From Apis mellifera (taxonomy: Eukaryota; Arthropoda; Insecta; Hymenoptera; Apidae), in NCBI RefSeq assembly GCF_003254395.2, contig NC_037648.1, forward strand, positions 9,426,009-9,490,008: a stretch of DNA of 64,000 bases, in the 5' to 3' direction. Every line of letters starts with the position of its first letter. The stretch's first letter is position 1. Made by a program: the position numbers and the translations under genes. The notes below the pieces were generated by a model. The model made no database searches. It was not told where the DNA came from and saw only the letters and a list, made by a program, of their open reading frames with translations. This document shows, piece by piece, positions 38,539 to 50,643 of this stretch.

Positions 38539-40108
38539 GTTTATAAATGAACATAGTTATGTTCCTTTAATTATCTTAAAAATTTTGCCAAGGTTCTGTA
38601 AGCTATAAATAAAGGAACTGCTAAACAAATTATTTTTATGAATGGCATCAATGTAAGATAGTTATAATCAATTTGAAGTTATTGGTAAAATATAAATATT
38701 CTAACTGTCAGCTTTTAGTATTAAAAAGTTATTTTGAACAAATTAATTACCATGATGTACTTGGTATTTGTTCAATGACCTGTGTGATTGCTGCCTAAAC
38801 TAAAGAAAATTTATCATCAAATGGTTGTATGCACTAATAATTTTATGAAAATGCATATAGCAAATAAAGTCAATAATTCTGTGTATAATAACAAATTTTA
38901 TGTAAATGAATTTAAACAATTTAACATTTGTGACACAAAAATATCTAAATAAGATATTCATATATTAAAATCTTTTAATTGATGCCCTTTATTCTGTCGT
39001 ATGTTAAAACTACTTTGTATATATTACTCATAAGTAGGAAATATATTCTGTAATTTATTCATTGTCTTTTATGAGTAGAAATGGAATAAAATTTTATGAT
39101 GCATAAAAGTAATATTGCATATTAACAAATTATTTGATACGTTATACATTATACAGTGCATGTATGATAATGTACTGTTTTGTACTATAATAAAGTTACT
39201 ACATTGAGTTAAATAAGAAGACTGCAAAATATACTTGACTATTATATTTCCCTATATTGTAAAAATAAATTCTTATTTTTATGTTATAAAAGAAAATGAT
39301 AATGATAAAATACAATTGTAAAGTTATAATTTATATTTTTATTTTTAATAATTTTTTAAATTTATAATGATATTTTACAATAAAAATCATATATTTTTAT
39401 AAGAAAAAATTATTAATAAGGAAGAAAGGTATATATTTTAAATGTTTACTCTTATATTTTACTCTTATTGTTAATATTATTCATTCTATACTATTATTTA
39501 TTCAAAAAACAAAATAGTAGAAACTATATGTTAAATAATATATATACATAAAATATTATATATATACATATATATATAATATTTCATTTTTAATTTGCTA
39601 CATAGACGCAGAGCAAAGTGCATAGCAAAGTATAAAAAGTTTATTTTTTTTTTTATAGTGAAAAAATAATGATAATTTATTAAACAAATGATATATTCTT
39701 TTCAAATAAAAATATGTATATTAAAATTAATGTAGAAATATTTTATATTTATTATAAATTCAGGATACACTTTTTAAATAAATTCACAATATTCTATTGA
39801 TTAGCAAACAGATAATATATAACTGATAAATTTATGCACTCATCTATTTTACAGCTTTTCTTTTAAAATAAAATTTCATTTTGAAAATAAAACTTTAGCA
39901 TTCAATACTGACTCAGTCAATTTTTAACACTGAGACAGTTAAGTTATATTCTATTATTTCAAGTAGTTTTCCTCTTAAAAATTACAATCACAGTGGTATT
40001 AAATCGTACACATAGTGCGTAATCTGACAAAATGGAAATTGCAACATGTCTTCTACGTCCATGCTCAATGAATAAATTGTTCATGAAGATTATGGAAATA
40101 GTATTTTA
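38539..40108. other. Convergent 3' ends of ZNF598 and the Arf gene
   Basis: The first ~650 bases are less AT-rich and probably ZNF598 3' UTR, with AATAAA at 39189-39194. An AT-rich centre follows, then a less AT-rich stretch from about 39.8 kb that should be the 3' UTR of the minus-strand Arf gene. No coding signal. Confidence 0.5.
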
Positions 40109-40651
40109 TCACTTTTTAGCTAATTCATTACTCAACCAATCAAGTCCTTCATAAAGTCCATGTCCTTGAGTAGCACAAGTACTTTGAATATACCAATGAC
40201 GTCCACGTAAAGAATTCAATCCTAATTTATCTGTAAGTTCTGCTGCAGACATGGCATTTGGTAAGTCTTGTTTATTAGCAAAAACTAAAAGAACTGCATC
40301 CCTTAGTTCATCTTCTTTTAACATGTTTGCTAGTTCACGTTCTGCTTCTCCAATACGTTCCCGATCATTACTATCAACAACATAAATGAGACCTTGTGTA
40401 TTTTGGAAGTAATGTCTCCAAAGTGGTCTGATTTTATCTTGACCACCAACATCCCATACCGTAAAACATATATTCCTATATTCAACAGTTTCAACATTGA
40501 AACCAATGGTAGGTATTGTTGTGACAATTTCACCAAGTTTTAGTTTATATAATATAGTAGTCTTTCCAGCAGCATCCAGACCCACCATTAATATTCTCAT
40601 TTGCTTTTTACCAAAAAGCCGAGTAAGTAGGCTACTAATTGTTAGGCCCAT
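40109..40651 (-). CDS. Arf102F: Class II ADP-ribosylation factor (Arf4/Arf102F type), intronless
   Basis: Small GTPase of the Golgi and early secretory pathway, which recruits coats and effectors when GTP-bound. A single 180-codon exon has every family mark: myristoylation glycine and amphipathic helix (MGLTISSLLTRLFGKKQ), P-loop GLDAAGKT, switch 1 TIPTIGFNVETVEY, switch 2 WDVGGQDKIRPLWRHYF, NKQD, and the G5 motif TCATQGHG. MGLTISSL together with ANMLKEDELRDAVLL marks it as the class II Arf4/5 type like Drosophila Arf102F, rather than class I Arf79F. The missing introns could mean a retrocopy, but the frame is intact and its upstream region is promoter-like, so it is presumably functional. 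Confidence 0.95.
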   Translation of the reverse strand: MGLTISSLLTRLFGKKQMRILMVGLDAAGKTTILYKLKLGEIVTTIPTIGFNVETVEYRNICFTVWDVGGQDKIRPLWRHYFQNTQGLIYVVDSNDRERIGEAERELANMLKEDELRDAVLLVFANKQDLPNAMSAAELTDKLGLNSLRGRHWYIQSTCATQGHGLYEGLDWLSNELAKK

Positions 40652-42120
40652 TTTGTTTAAGAAAGCTCTGATTCAAAATACTTAATACTAATATTTTTTT
40701 GCTTGGTAAAATTGATGCTATGTATTGTTTTATTTATTTCGATAATATGATATTTTGCATGAAAAAAAACAATATTTAAAATTTTAGAAATATGACGACG
40801 TTTACAATGCCGTTAACACACCTTACAGACAATAATAGCAAACGTCACCTCAAGGAAACTTATTATTCCGGAAATAGTTGGCAAAATTGGCCACGCACGC
40901 CAACTCCTAGCTTAAAGTACTAATCGTAAATGCTATTAATATTATTGCAGATTTTAAAACAATCATTTTTTTTTATAGTATCCTAAAACTTGTAGATATA
41001 ATCAAGAAATAAATTGAGATGATTATTTCATTATTAAAATTCATAAGTTACAATATATTGAATAAAAAATAAGTTAATGTATTCTACCATAACCCTTAAC
41101 TATATAACCAAGCGCGCAATTCAAAGACAATTTTCTTATTATTTATATTTAAAGAATTTTTAAAAATATTTTGACTGTAAAATTATTAGTGCAAAGAATT
41201 TTTCATGATAATTTATAAATAATATTATCTTGACAATTTTATAAAAAAATTAAATTTATCAAAAAATCAAATATTTTGAAATAATTCTTCGCTTTCATTA
41301 TGAAATTTAATATTGCATTGATAATATTATTAACATATTATTTTAAAAATTAGTATAGAATAGTATTGAATTTGTATAGAATGTTTTATATAATAATTTA
41401 AAAAATGAATTTTTTAAAAATGAATAAATTATATATTAATTATCTGCATTACATATAACTTTCATATAAATTCGAAATATAAATACTAAATATTTTATCT
41501 TCAAGTTTAAATTAATTTTTTTCTGTATTGTATATTATTACAGTACCTTATACTCTTCTTTCATTCATTTAGACTTTAAGCTTACGAAATTTAGAAAACA
41601 TTATAAATTCATTGCCAACTTAAAGCAAAAATGTTTGTTACAAAAAAGAAACAAAGAACAAAAATGTATATAGATATTCCTCTAATTTAAGATTTCCATG
41701 GAATAGCTTTCAAGATTTTTCGTAAATAGCAGAAAATGCTACATGTATATTTTAATAACAAAATATTGAAGAATAATATGTATTTGATTAAAATTATAAT
41801 AACGATTATTAAGATTAAGTGATGTGTTAAGATTTATGCGTAAACGTAAAACGAAGTAAATATAAACAATATATTATATTTTTATATAATATTTAAATAA
41901 TTATTAATTTTTTCATAATGTAAATATTTGAAATTTTAGACGCTAAATATGCAAAGAAAATCTTTTTCTATTTAATAGTTATTTAAAATATATATTGTTT
42001 AGTTATATAAAATATATACCTTTTTAATAATTTTCATTAGCAAAAAAAATTTTTAAATTTAAATTTTCATAAATATTTCATAAATTATATAATAATCTAC
42101 GTCAAATAGGAATTTAAAAT
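40652..42120. other. Arf promoter and AT-rich spacer
   Basis: The stretch 40800-40925 is the least AT-rich part (words such as GACGACG, TTCCGGAAAT, GGCCACGCACGCC) and is the likely Arf promoter or leader. Beyond it the DNA is AT-rich with no coding signal. Confidence 0.45.
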
Positions 42121-42124
42121 ATAT

Positions 42125-42752
42125 AAATTGCATAACAAATATAGATAAGGCAAGCAAATAATAAGAAAAGGATAAAGATAGTATAAAAATTAGGAAATCA
42201 GCGCCATCTCTAGAGTGTTACAAATGAAACATTCATAGAAAAGAAAAGTAAATAATAAAAGAAGAATAGAAAGAAAATAGAAATTAACTGCTAGCATTAT
42301 CTCTTGAATTTTTTAAAATATGATTTTAAATATATTTCTAAAAACATTTAAAAGATGGCCTCATTAGTTAATTCTTATTCTACTTTACCTTGCTCGAAAA
42401 AACAAATAGTAAAAGAAGAATAGAAAAGAATAAGAATTAATCACCAACGTCATCTCTTGAGTTTTTTTAAAAAATATTTTAAATATATTTTTAAAAACAT
42501 TCAAGAGATGACGCTATTATTCAATTCCAGTTCTACTTTATCTTGCTCTTAAGGAAATTTCTTTAACATTCAAGAGATGGTGCTAACGATCATTTCTTAT
42601 TCTATCTCTATCTTTCTTTTATTTATTTGCTCTCTTTATTTACATGTTTCATTTGCGGCACTCCAGAGATGGCGCTGATTTCCTAATTTTTACACTATCT
42701 CTATCCTTCTCCCACTATTTACTCTCTTTGTCTATACTTGCTGTATTTTTTA
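42125..42752. mobile_element. Fold-back (MITE-like) element with long inverted repeats
   Basis: The outer arms, about 42144-42232 and 42644-42735, are reverse complements over about 90 nt with few mismatches, and recognisable pairing extends to about 42125 and 42752. Between them are further inverted copies of words such as CATCTCTTGA / TTCAAGAGATG and direct copies of a unit beginning AACATTCAAGAGATG. The whole element can fold into one long imperfect hairpin. There is no ORF, and I could not define a target-site duplication. Probably a non-autonomous transposable element. Confidence 0.75.
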
Positions 42753-45700
42753 TGGGTTCTAGGTTCCGATATTCAATTAACATCATTATTTTGAAAATTA
42801 TTTAACAGATTTTATTTAGAATATTTAAATCTATTTCTATAAAAGATCTCGCAAATTTGTATTATTTTCATTATATTGTAATAATCGCAAATTTTAATTT
42901 TAATTTTAATAATAAGAAATATAATTCCACTCGTATATAAGTCTATTATTCATAGCAGAAGAATATTTATAAAAAGATGTATCAGAGAAATTATCTTTCA
43001 AATACTGATTTTATCAATTTCTATCATTGATTATAATTTCTGTAATGCTCTAAATCGTAAAAAGTATACGAAATACTTTTATGCGCGATCAATATTTAAG
43101 AATACGAAATATAAAATCAAAATCCTAATATTATCCTAATATAATGCTAATATTATCCTATATTTGTTAATAATATTAGGTACAATAATAATTAACAATA
43201 GTGATTATATTAATTGGTATCAATTGCTATTTTTATGCGTAATATATTTTTAAAATAATTGTGAATTTTTTAATATTTACATAAACAAATTCATAAAGAA
43301 AAAAAGAGATATATCTTCTTATTGAATATAAAATTATATTATAAGACATGATAAACTGAACGTATTTTATAATAAAATAAAATAAAAAAAAAAAAAAACG
43401 ACACAATGTTTAAGTTGACGATCACTTTTAATAGTTGAAATAGGAAAACAATGTACAGATACAGAATTTACATTCCTAGCCGACGAAAGTTGCTAGATAA
43501 AATGTTAATCGTGTAGTAAAAAATGAATTAAAATAAAACGATACATTTAACGAGTGGCTTATCCATTGTATTCTCTTCTTTATCTATTCGCTTATCGGTT
43601 AGTCATTTACCTAATTACGATGATTGAATTATTTAATTATAATTATGCCTTTTGTATAGACACACAGGTGTGAATACGTAATGGAGATTCTTAAAAGCTA
43701 CACAATGTTGTTTTCTCTTTACTTTGGTTTTAAAGTAAGGACTAGTACGTTGAGCTTCGCTCTGTCTCTATGTGTAAAAGACAAAATAGAAAAAAAAAAA
43801 ATGAATTTCGATAATACGACGAATTTTGACGAAGATTTCTCTTCTAGAAAAGAAACCTAATATTTATTAAAGCCATATGGGGCGATGTTTTTAATGTTGT
43901 TAATGGCTAAAGATGCGCACGAGTGAATGTTATTATTCTTCGCTTTTGCACGTTGTATAACAGTGTATTCGAGAAGATACGATTACATCCGCTTATGAGC
44001 ATAAGTGAAATAGAATCAAATTACGCGTACAAACATCGAATACATCGTAACACGACGCACGATGATGAAATATTCTTCTTCTTGTCATCCTAATTGGTCT
44101 ATGGCCACGTGAAATGTCACATTTACGAAAATATTCGCGGAATACTAATTTTTTTTTTTTTTTATGTTTCGTGTCAAACGAAATGTCACTTTACATCTCT
44201 TGATCAATAGATATGGATGGGGCCTGTACAAGTCGATGCAATAATTATGATAAAAATACAAATATATCTGCCATGATCAAAGATGGCAAATAATTTTTCC
44301 CACGAATAATCACGATTAGGAACATTGCACGTACGACCATAACCATTATACATTCTAATTAATTAATTTAAGTGCGATGAAGGCACGAGGCGTGTATTGA
44401 ATCTTGTGCAAGAGGGTGCAATAAAATAAGCACAAGAAAGGGTATAACATTTGCCGCGTATCGTTCACAACATTCGCGTTAGCTTTCCTATTTTTTTTTT
44501 TTTTTTTTAAATCAAACATGAAAGAAATATCATCGACGATTTACACAAATGACAAGCGAAGCTCACAGAGTTAATGTTATTACCATTTAGAATTGGAAAT
44601 GTAATTTAGAATTAGAATGTAAAAATACTATGTATATATACAAGTAATTAATGCATACCAATTGCTCGGTAGCTTATAGTTTATATTACACGATTTTTTT
44701 TTCCCCTCGTCTGTCTCTCTTCATTCATTTTTTTCTTTTTTTCTTTTTCTTTTTCTTTTTTTTTCTTTTTTTTTTCTTTTATCGGAGAGCTTCTTCTTTC
44801 CCTCTTCAGTAATTTTTATCGGTTGTACTTATAAACAGCGATGATTGCTCCAAAGAATTACATTGCATCGTAAATTCTGATCAGAAAAAATTAGCCGTAA
44901 CAGCCGGCCCGCGTAACAATAATATCGTTCATCATTTAAGTTTCATTATATTTATACATCAAGAATGTCGATTTTTCTTTATTGGCACACAAACGGAAGC
45001 AACATATATCTGATGATACGCTTAACGATTTATCGTTTATCAGTATCGCTCGATATACGCGATAAATTTGTCTTTTCTTTCATCATGACAAGCGCAAGAA
45101 ATCTGCTTTGAGATAATAAATTTATTTATTTTTTTTTCTTATGTGAATGCCCAATTACGTTTTCCAATTTTGTTCTCCATTATTTCTTCTATTTATAAAA
45201 GCGCAAAATTCAAAATAAATTTCTATAGAATATATGTAATAAATGCTAATTTCGTTTCGTTCGAAAACCAGTCGAATAATTAATGCAAAATAATATATTT
45301 CTCAAAGCGATCGCTCATTTCTTATTTTGAGCGCGAGATTTTTTGCCTGTCGATTTGTAATGAAACGCAACAATCGATTATCGAAGAGATCGAAGAGTAT
45401 CTTAATTGAAAATGTGTTTTGTTCTAACGAATAATCGAAATCGAATACAAAATCGAGTCGTTCGAAGCATCAAAAAATGACAAACAACGGCTCCATATAT
45501 TTATTAACCAGTCTTCGCCTCTTGTACGGAAATGGTAATTTGGAACGGATAAGTTCGTCACGGTAAAATTCGTCACGTCACTTTCGGCGATTTATTGTAT
45601 ATATTCGCAGTTTTGTCGCAACTTTATGTCGTTCTTTGTGCAACGCCTTCAGATACAAAACATAGAACGACGTGTACAATCATAATAGTATCGTCGGCGA

Positions 45701-46083
45701 GAGAATTATTCTTCTTCCTTTTATATTCGTTTTTTTCTCTGTTGTTTTCTAAAAGAGGAAAAAATAGAAAAAACGAATACCCATCAAGAAAAACCATCAA
45801 AAGTTAATATGAATATTTACCTAGTTACGAAAGCTCTCGATCGTTTCTTTAAATTTGATATTAATTCGTTATGCATTTCATTTCTTTTTTCCTTTTTTGT
45901 TCTTGTCTATCTAAGTTTCGTATATGTACATTATATACATGTAAAACGGTTAATTTATATATATATATATATTCTCGTATCTTAATGATTGTATAATTAG
46001 GATTGACTATGTCTTAGAATAATCAACGAAATTATTAATTATTGTGTAAAATATCAAATATCGTACTGTTAGATGGTATGTCC

Positions 46084-46161
46084 ATCTCCAAGGTACCATT
46101 TTGGACGAATATCGGTCCGTCTAACTTGCCTAGCACTTTGATGAGCAAATACTTTGGAGAT
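46084..46161. other. Candidate RNA hairpin in the nephrin-like downstream region
   Basis: ATCTCCAA (46084-46091) pairs exactly with TTGGAGAT (46154-46161). The 60-base interior is GC-richer than its surroundings and holds a nested GGAC/GTCC stem. I match it to no known microRNA. Confidence 0.3.
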
Positions 46162-46654
46162 TACATAATCTAATAATATCAGGTAATATTAAGTATAGAT
46201 GATTTTCATTAATTACAAATATAAAACATGTATATGTAAATAGAATTCTTAATTATGCGCAAACATGATCTCTAATTGAGCATACGTGAATTTTATCATC
46301 AGTCTAAGCCGAACGATGCGGCTCCATACACAACAGCAGCGGTTAACAATACACGTTTCTTTTTTTTTTTTTAAGCTTTGTAGAATCTACCGTAACAAAT
46401 CAGTGTCCTTCTTGATTAATGAAATAACAATAGCGCATGCTACGAAAACGTTATATTCGTAAAACTTTCAAACAGTTCTCAAGCATAAAACACACATGAC
46501 AACGGCGCGAAAAAGTATACAATGTGAACGACATTCTTAAAATTTCCTTGTCTTTCCTTTTACCGCGCGTGCAAATTCATTCTTTCGTTTCTTTTTATGT
46601 TTACGTGTTTATTCAAGAATACTCTACAGCATAGCAGACCCGATCGATTCTCGC

Positions 46655-46770
46655 ATGAACTCGATAGCTCGATCAATGATCGCGATAGAATGAAAATAGT
46701 ATAGGATGCAATCGATTATCGATACTATCATTCACGTTCGATTCTTTCGAGACTCTATCGATAAGTACGA
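46655..46770. promoter_or_regulatory. Cluster of CGATA / TATCGATA motifs (1)
   Basis: Within about 115 bp there are two exact TATCGATA sites (46717-46724, 46756-46763) and two more CGATA words (46662, 46683), plus several GATCGA words. TATCGATA is the DRE site bound by DREF, and CGATA clusters bind BEAF-32, in Drosophila. Whether the same factors act here is inference. Confidence 0.4.
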
Positions 46771-49524
46771 TTGCTCAGAACATACATATTTACGCAGTGA
46801 CTGTCAGTATTATTTTACGTGGATTTAATTCAAAGTGATTTCTCGCATAGATGTAAGTGTATGTGGTGAATGTGGATATGCGAATGATTATACTGCATTT
46901 CTGTGTATTTTTGGAGCAATCTTACTTATTACGTATTCCTTAACTTATATTCGTACGATACGCGAGCCAAATTAGAAGCATGACAGTTACCAGGATCGTG
47001 CGTAGATTTCTCAACGTCATCTCTTATCGATTATATTGAACATTGCAAACATAGATTCGTTCTTTTTAATTTATTCCTTTTCTGTTCTCGTTATTTCGAT
47101 ATACAAATTTATTGAAAGAAATTCCGATTGGGCGCGTATCGATTATGATTTTTCTTTCATGGAAATTGAACGAAATTCACACCTTGTCGACCAATTTTTA
47201 ATACGAGCTTTCGTCGCTCGTGGCGCTTCACGCGTCATCGTGTGTTCGCGAGACTCTTTCTTACAATAGGCCAAACATATGCGGTGTCTTTTTGTATTTC
47301 TTTTTTTTCTTTCTTTTCAAAAATATATGTGGACTACTTAGGCTTTCGATAAACGGAAAGACGCTGTCTCGTCCGATAACTGGAATAATTCTTTTTTTGT
47401 TTTTTTCCAGATATAATATGTGGCCTAGCGCGTAATAATCCTATACAATATTTTCATTATAGCTTAGGTAAAGTGAGACCCTCATATGATCCATTTTCTT
47501 TAATTACTTGTTTTTTTTCTGGAGTGTGTGAAACGCTGAGACATATCGCACTATTTACAAGGATAATCAATTTTTAATGGAAATAAATGCAAAAATATAT
47601 ATGTATAAACATTTAGTCGAACTACGTTTTCTGTCTTATCGTTTTGCATAAAGTCCTTTTATGCAAAAATGCAACTTCTAACTTGGCTGTGCCAGGGAAA
47701 TAGTTTACTCTTAACTAAACTCATATTCGTATAATTAAACTTATGTACTATTGTCTTTTTTGAAGATATCACTACTCCAAGACACTCACTTTTTCTTTTC
47801 TTTTTGTTTGTCTTTCCTACTTCTTTTTTTTTTTAATTTCTGTTGCATATATAATAGATTTCACTGATTATGTTGATTACATTTTTTTTTTATATTGTTG
47901 TGATTCTTTTTAATAAATATCGTATCATTTCGTTGCGATATTATACTTTTTACTTGAATATATATATATATAGGTGGCTTGAAGCTATTGCCATTTTGAA
48001 AAAATAATATTAAGCGACTGTCTTTTTTTTTTGTTATTAATAATAAGTTAACCGTTTTCACGTGATGCTAAGTCTTATATCAATTAGTATAAAAAAATTC
48101 GTATTCGCGGTACAAAAATAAAAATTAGGCAGTGAAGTTATATTGTAATATCATAGTTAAAACAAAAAAATTACTTACTAGCTATTTTTACAAAATATCA
48201 TTCTTAAACGACAATTAACAATATTTGTAAATATTTGGCATATTTCTTGTAATTTAATTATAAACGCCATATGTATTGTACCGCGTAATAATAAATTGTT
48301 AACAATCATTTATTTTCTATCCCCTGATCGTGCCGATTTTGTTAATCGAAGTAATAAAACTATACATAAAAGATAGAAAACAAAATCAGCACTCATTGGA
48401 TATCACGTGAAAACTGTTTACCTTATAAATATTCTTATTATTCATTCATATTTATCGTGCATAATTGTAATATATTGAGTTTGATAACTAAATCTTATTT
48501 AACGAAATATCAATCATTTTAATAGCAAAAACATTTTTTATCGAACGCATAAAATAGAATTAACGCTTTATATTTGCTATTTTATTTCGCGCCAATTCCC
48601 GTAACAATAATGACATGAACAAAGCGTTCATACAAATGCGTTTCACGACAATTAATTAATTAAACTATTCGTATTAGTATTGACTTTAGGATTCGGCAGT
48701 GGAAATTCCGTATTTTATACGTAATATTTTATACGTATATACTAAAATTCAACGTTTTAAAAAATAAAACAATCATTTAATAATATTCATAGAAAATTAC
48801 GAAATTACGAGTCATAAAACAAACAGAAAAAATAAACAATTAAAAAACTTATGATATGCAAACACGTTCATATCTATATACGTATAATTTTTTAATAGTA
48901 TACGAAGAAAAAAATGTTTTTTTATAAATTTTGAATCGAATCTGCTTTTGTAAAATTGAATTTTATAGAAAATTTGCTTGATTATCTTCTTAACCTCAAA
49001 AAGCGCGGGAATCATGTCTCTAATATATGGAACAAAATATTGATCTATCAAAGTATAGTAAGAAAGTAAAATCACTTCTATATCGCGTCCATTGTTTTAG
49101 AATTTTCTTATCTAAATATCTTCTACTATTTTAATACCTATCAAACATTTTTCATAAACGTTTTGATCACATTGACTGTCACTGATAGATCATTTTTCAC
49201 AAATAGCTTTTGTTTACCTCACATATCACTTTTTTCCTTAAAAAAATTGTTCAATCTAACACAGAGAACGCGTTTTGTAATGAGCAAAAGGGAAAGAAAA
49301 GAAGAAAATCAGTAATTTATACTGATTACAAACGTTGTCAATTCTTTCCCTATGTAAAACGATTGTCTCGTTTCCTCTTTAAAATTTTAAACATGAATAT
49401 GTTCGCCAATGCATTAATATTTTATTAGCTAACTTCAAAACGGACGGTCATTCATAAAAAAAAGGAAAAAAAAAAAAGAAAAAAAAAAGTAAAAAAATCA
49501 TTTTACATATTATTATATAATGAT

Positions 49525-49615
49525 ATCGAGAGTAGCATTATCGATAGAGTTTCGATAATATTATCGACTTAAATCGAGATTTAAAATTCGACTTTCAAAA
49601 GCGCCATCGATCGGA
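49525..49615. promoter_or_regulatory. Cluster of CGATA / TATCGATA motifs (2)
   Basis: TATCGATA at 49539-49546 is followed by CGATA at 49553 and further ATCGA words at about 49524, 49564, 49573 and 49608, about 1 kb beyond the nephrin-like stop codon. Confidence 0.35.
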
Positions 49616-50643
49616 GATATTATAAATATAGTTCAACGTATTTTTAAAAAAAATTTTTAAAGTGTTATATATTGTTACGGCTCGCGAATTTCCCTGATAT
49701 TTCGTTTCATTATTATATCTTTTTTTCTAATTTACAATCTAATTTATCAGTTGGATCGCATGAGTTTATCATTTAATGATATTAACTCAGCAAAATGCAA
49801 CTTAACCTGATCATACCTTTGTGCTCACTAGGATGAACATTCTCAGACGAGTTTCTTCTATCCACAAATTCGTCGATTTCCATTTAATTCACACGATGGA
49901 TCATGTAAGTCTTTACATCACTATGAAGTCGTCACAATTAAGTAAAAGTGCGTAAATAAGCGCAATCAAAAACCACAGAAAGAAATGGTAAAAACAAATT
50001 GAATAAATCACTGACAGCATGCTAACTGTGGTATCACGAAAATATCTTCAGAGTTGATTCCAATGGGTTGTTCACAAGTATCAATCGTTTTTCTTAAAAT
50101 GTGATATGCGAAAAACGTAATTATACGATCTATCATAAGATCCAAGTCGAGGTACGTATTAATTATGTCCGCGGAAAAACCAATGAAACCAGCATATAAG
50201 GAATGCATATTGCATATTGCAAACGGTGTTACCGCATGCTTACTTAAAAATTACGTATAGAAACCGCAACATCGGTTCCTCTTTTCCTTTGTTTCTATTT
50301 ACATACTTCCGTTACTTTCTTTTATGTTCAAGGAGGATAATGTGTATGAGAAAGTCGTCGAAGCACCCACACAAAACTCTTTATGATCGCACAATTTCAT
50401 CAAAAAATTCTGTTTCACGTCCTCGAACGATATCAAACTGACATAACCATACATATAGTTCAGTGAAATGTCGAAAACGATGAATGAAGGCCGAAGATTC
50501 GTAAAAGAATTCCATGATTCGACAGCCACAGATCAAGATGTATATTAGAGCCGGGTGGTTCTTTCTGTCACGATGATAGTCTCGTCCCTCGGTACGGCAC
50601 GATACTTTCCACGCACCGAACTAGGGCCGAATATTGGCGATCC

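Larger units (their letters stand above)
43400..50643 (-). other. Gene-poor, CpG-richer region; possible very long 3' UTR of the nephrin-like gene
   Basis: Composition changes at about 43.4 kb, after an A-rich tract: the 7.2 kb up to the nephrin-like stop at 50644 is less AT-rich and contains many CGA/TCG words, but has no coding frame I can support. It may be a long 3' UTR of the minus-strand receptor gene, a regulatory domain, or an undetected non-coding transcript. Poly-T tracts lie near 44150, 44485 and 44740-44780, and A-rich tracts near 49460-49490. Two CGATA clusters and one hairpin are listed separately. Confidence 0.4.

Noticed and set aside
40109..40651. Arf gene as a processed pseudogene
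   Set aside because: It lacks introns, but the frame is complete with every GTPase motif intact and no A-tail directly after the stop, so an active gene is more likely.
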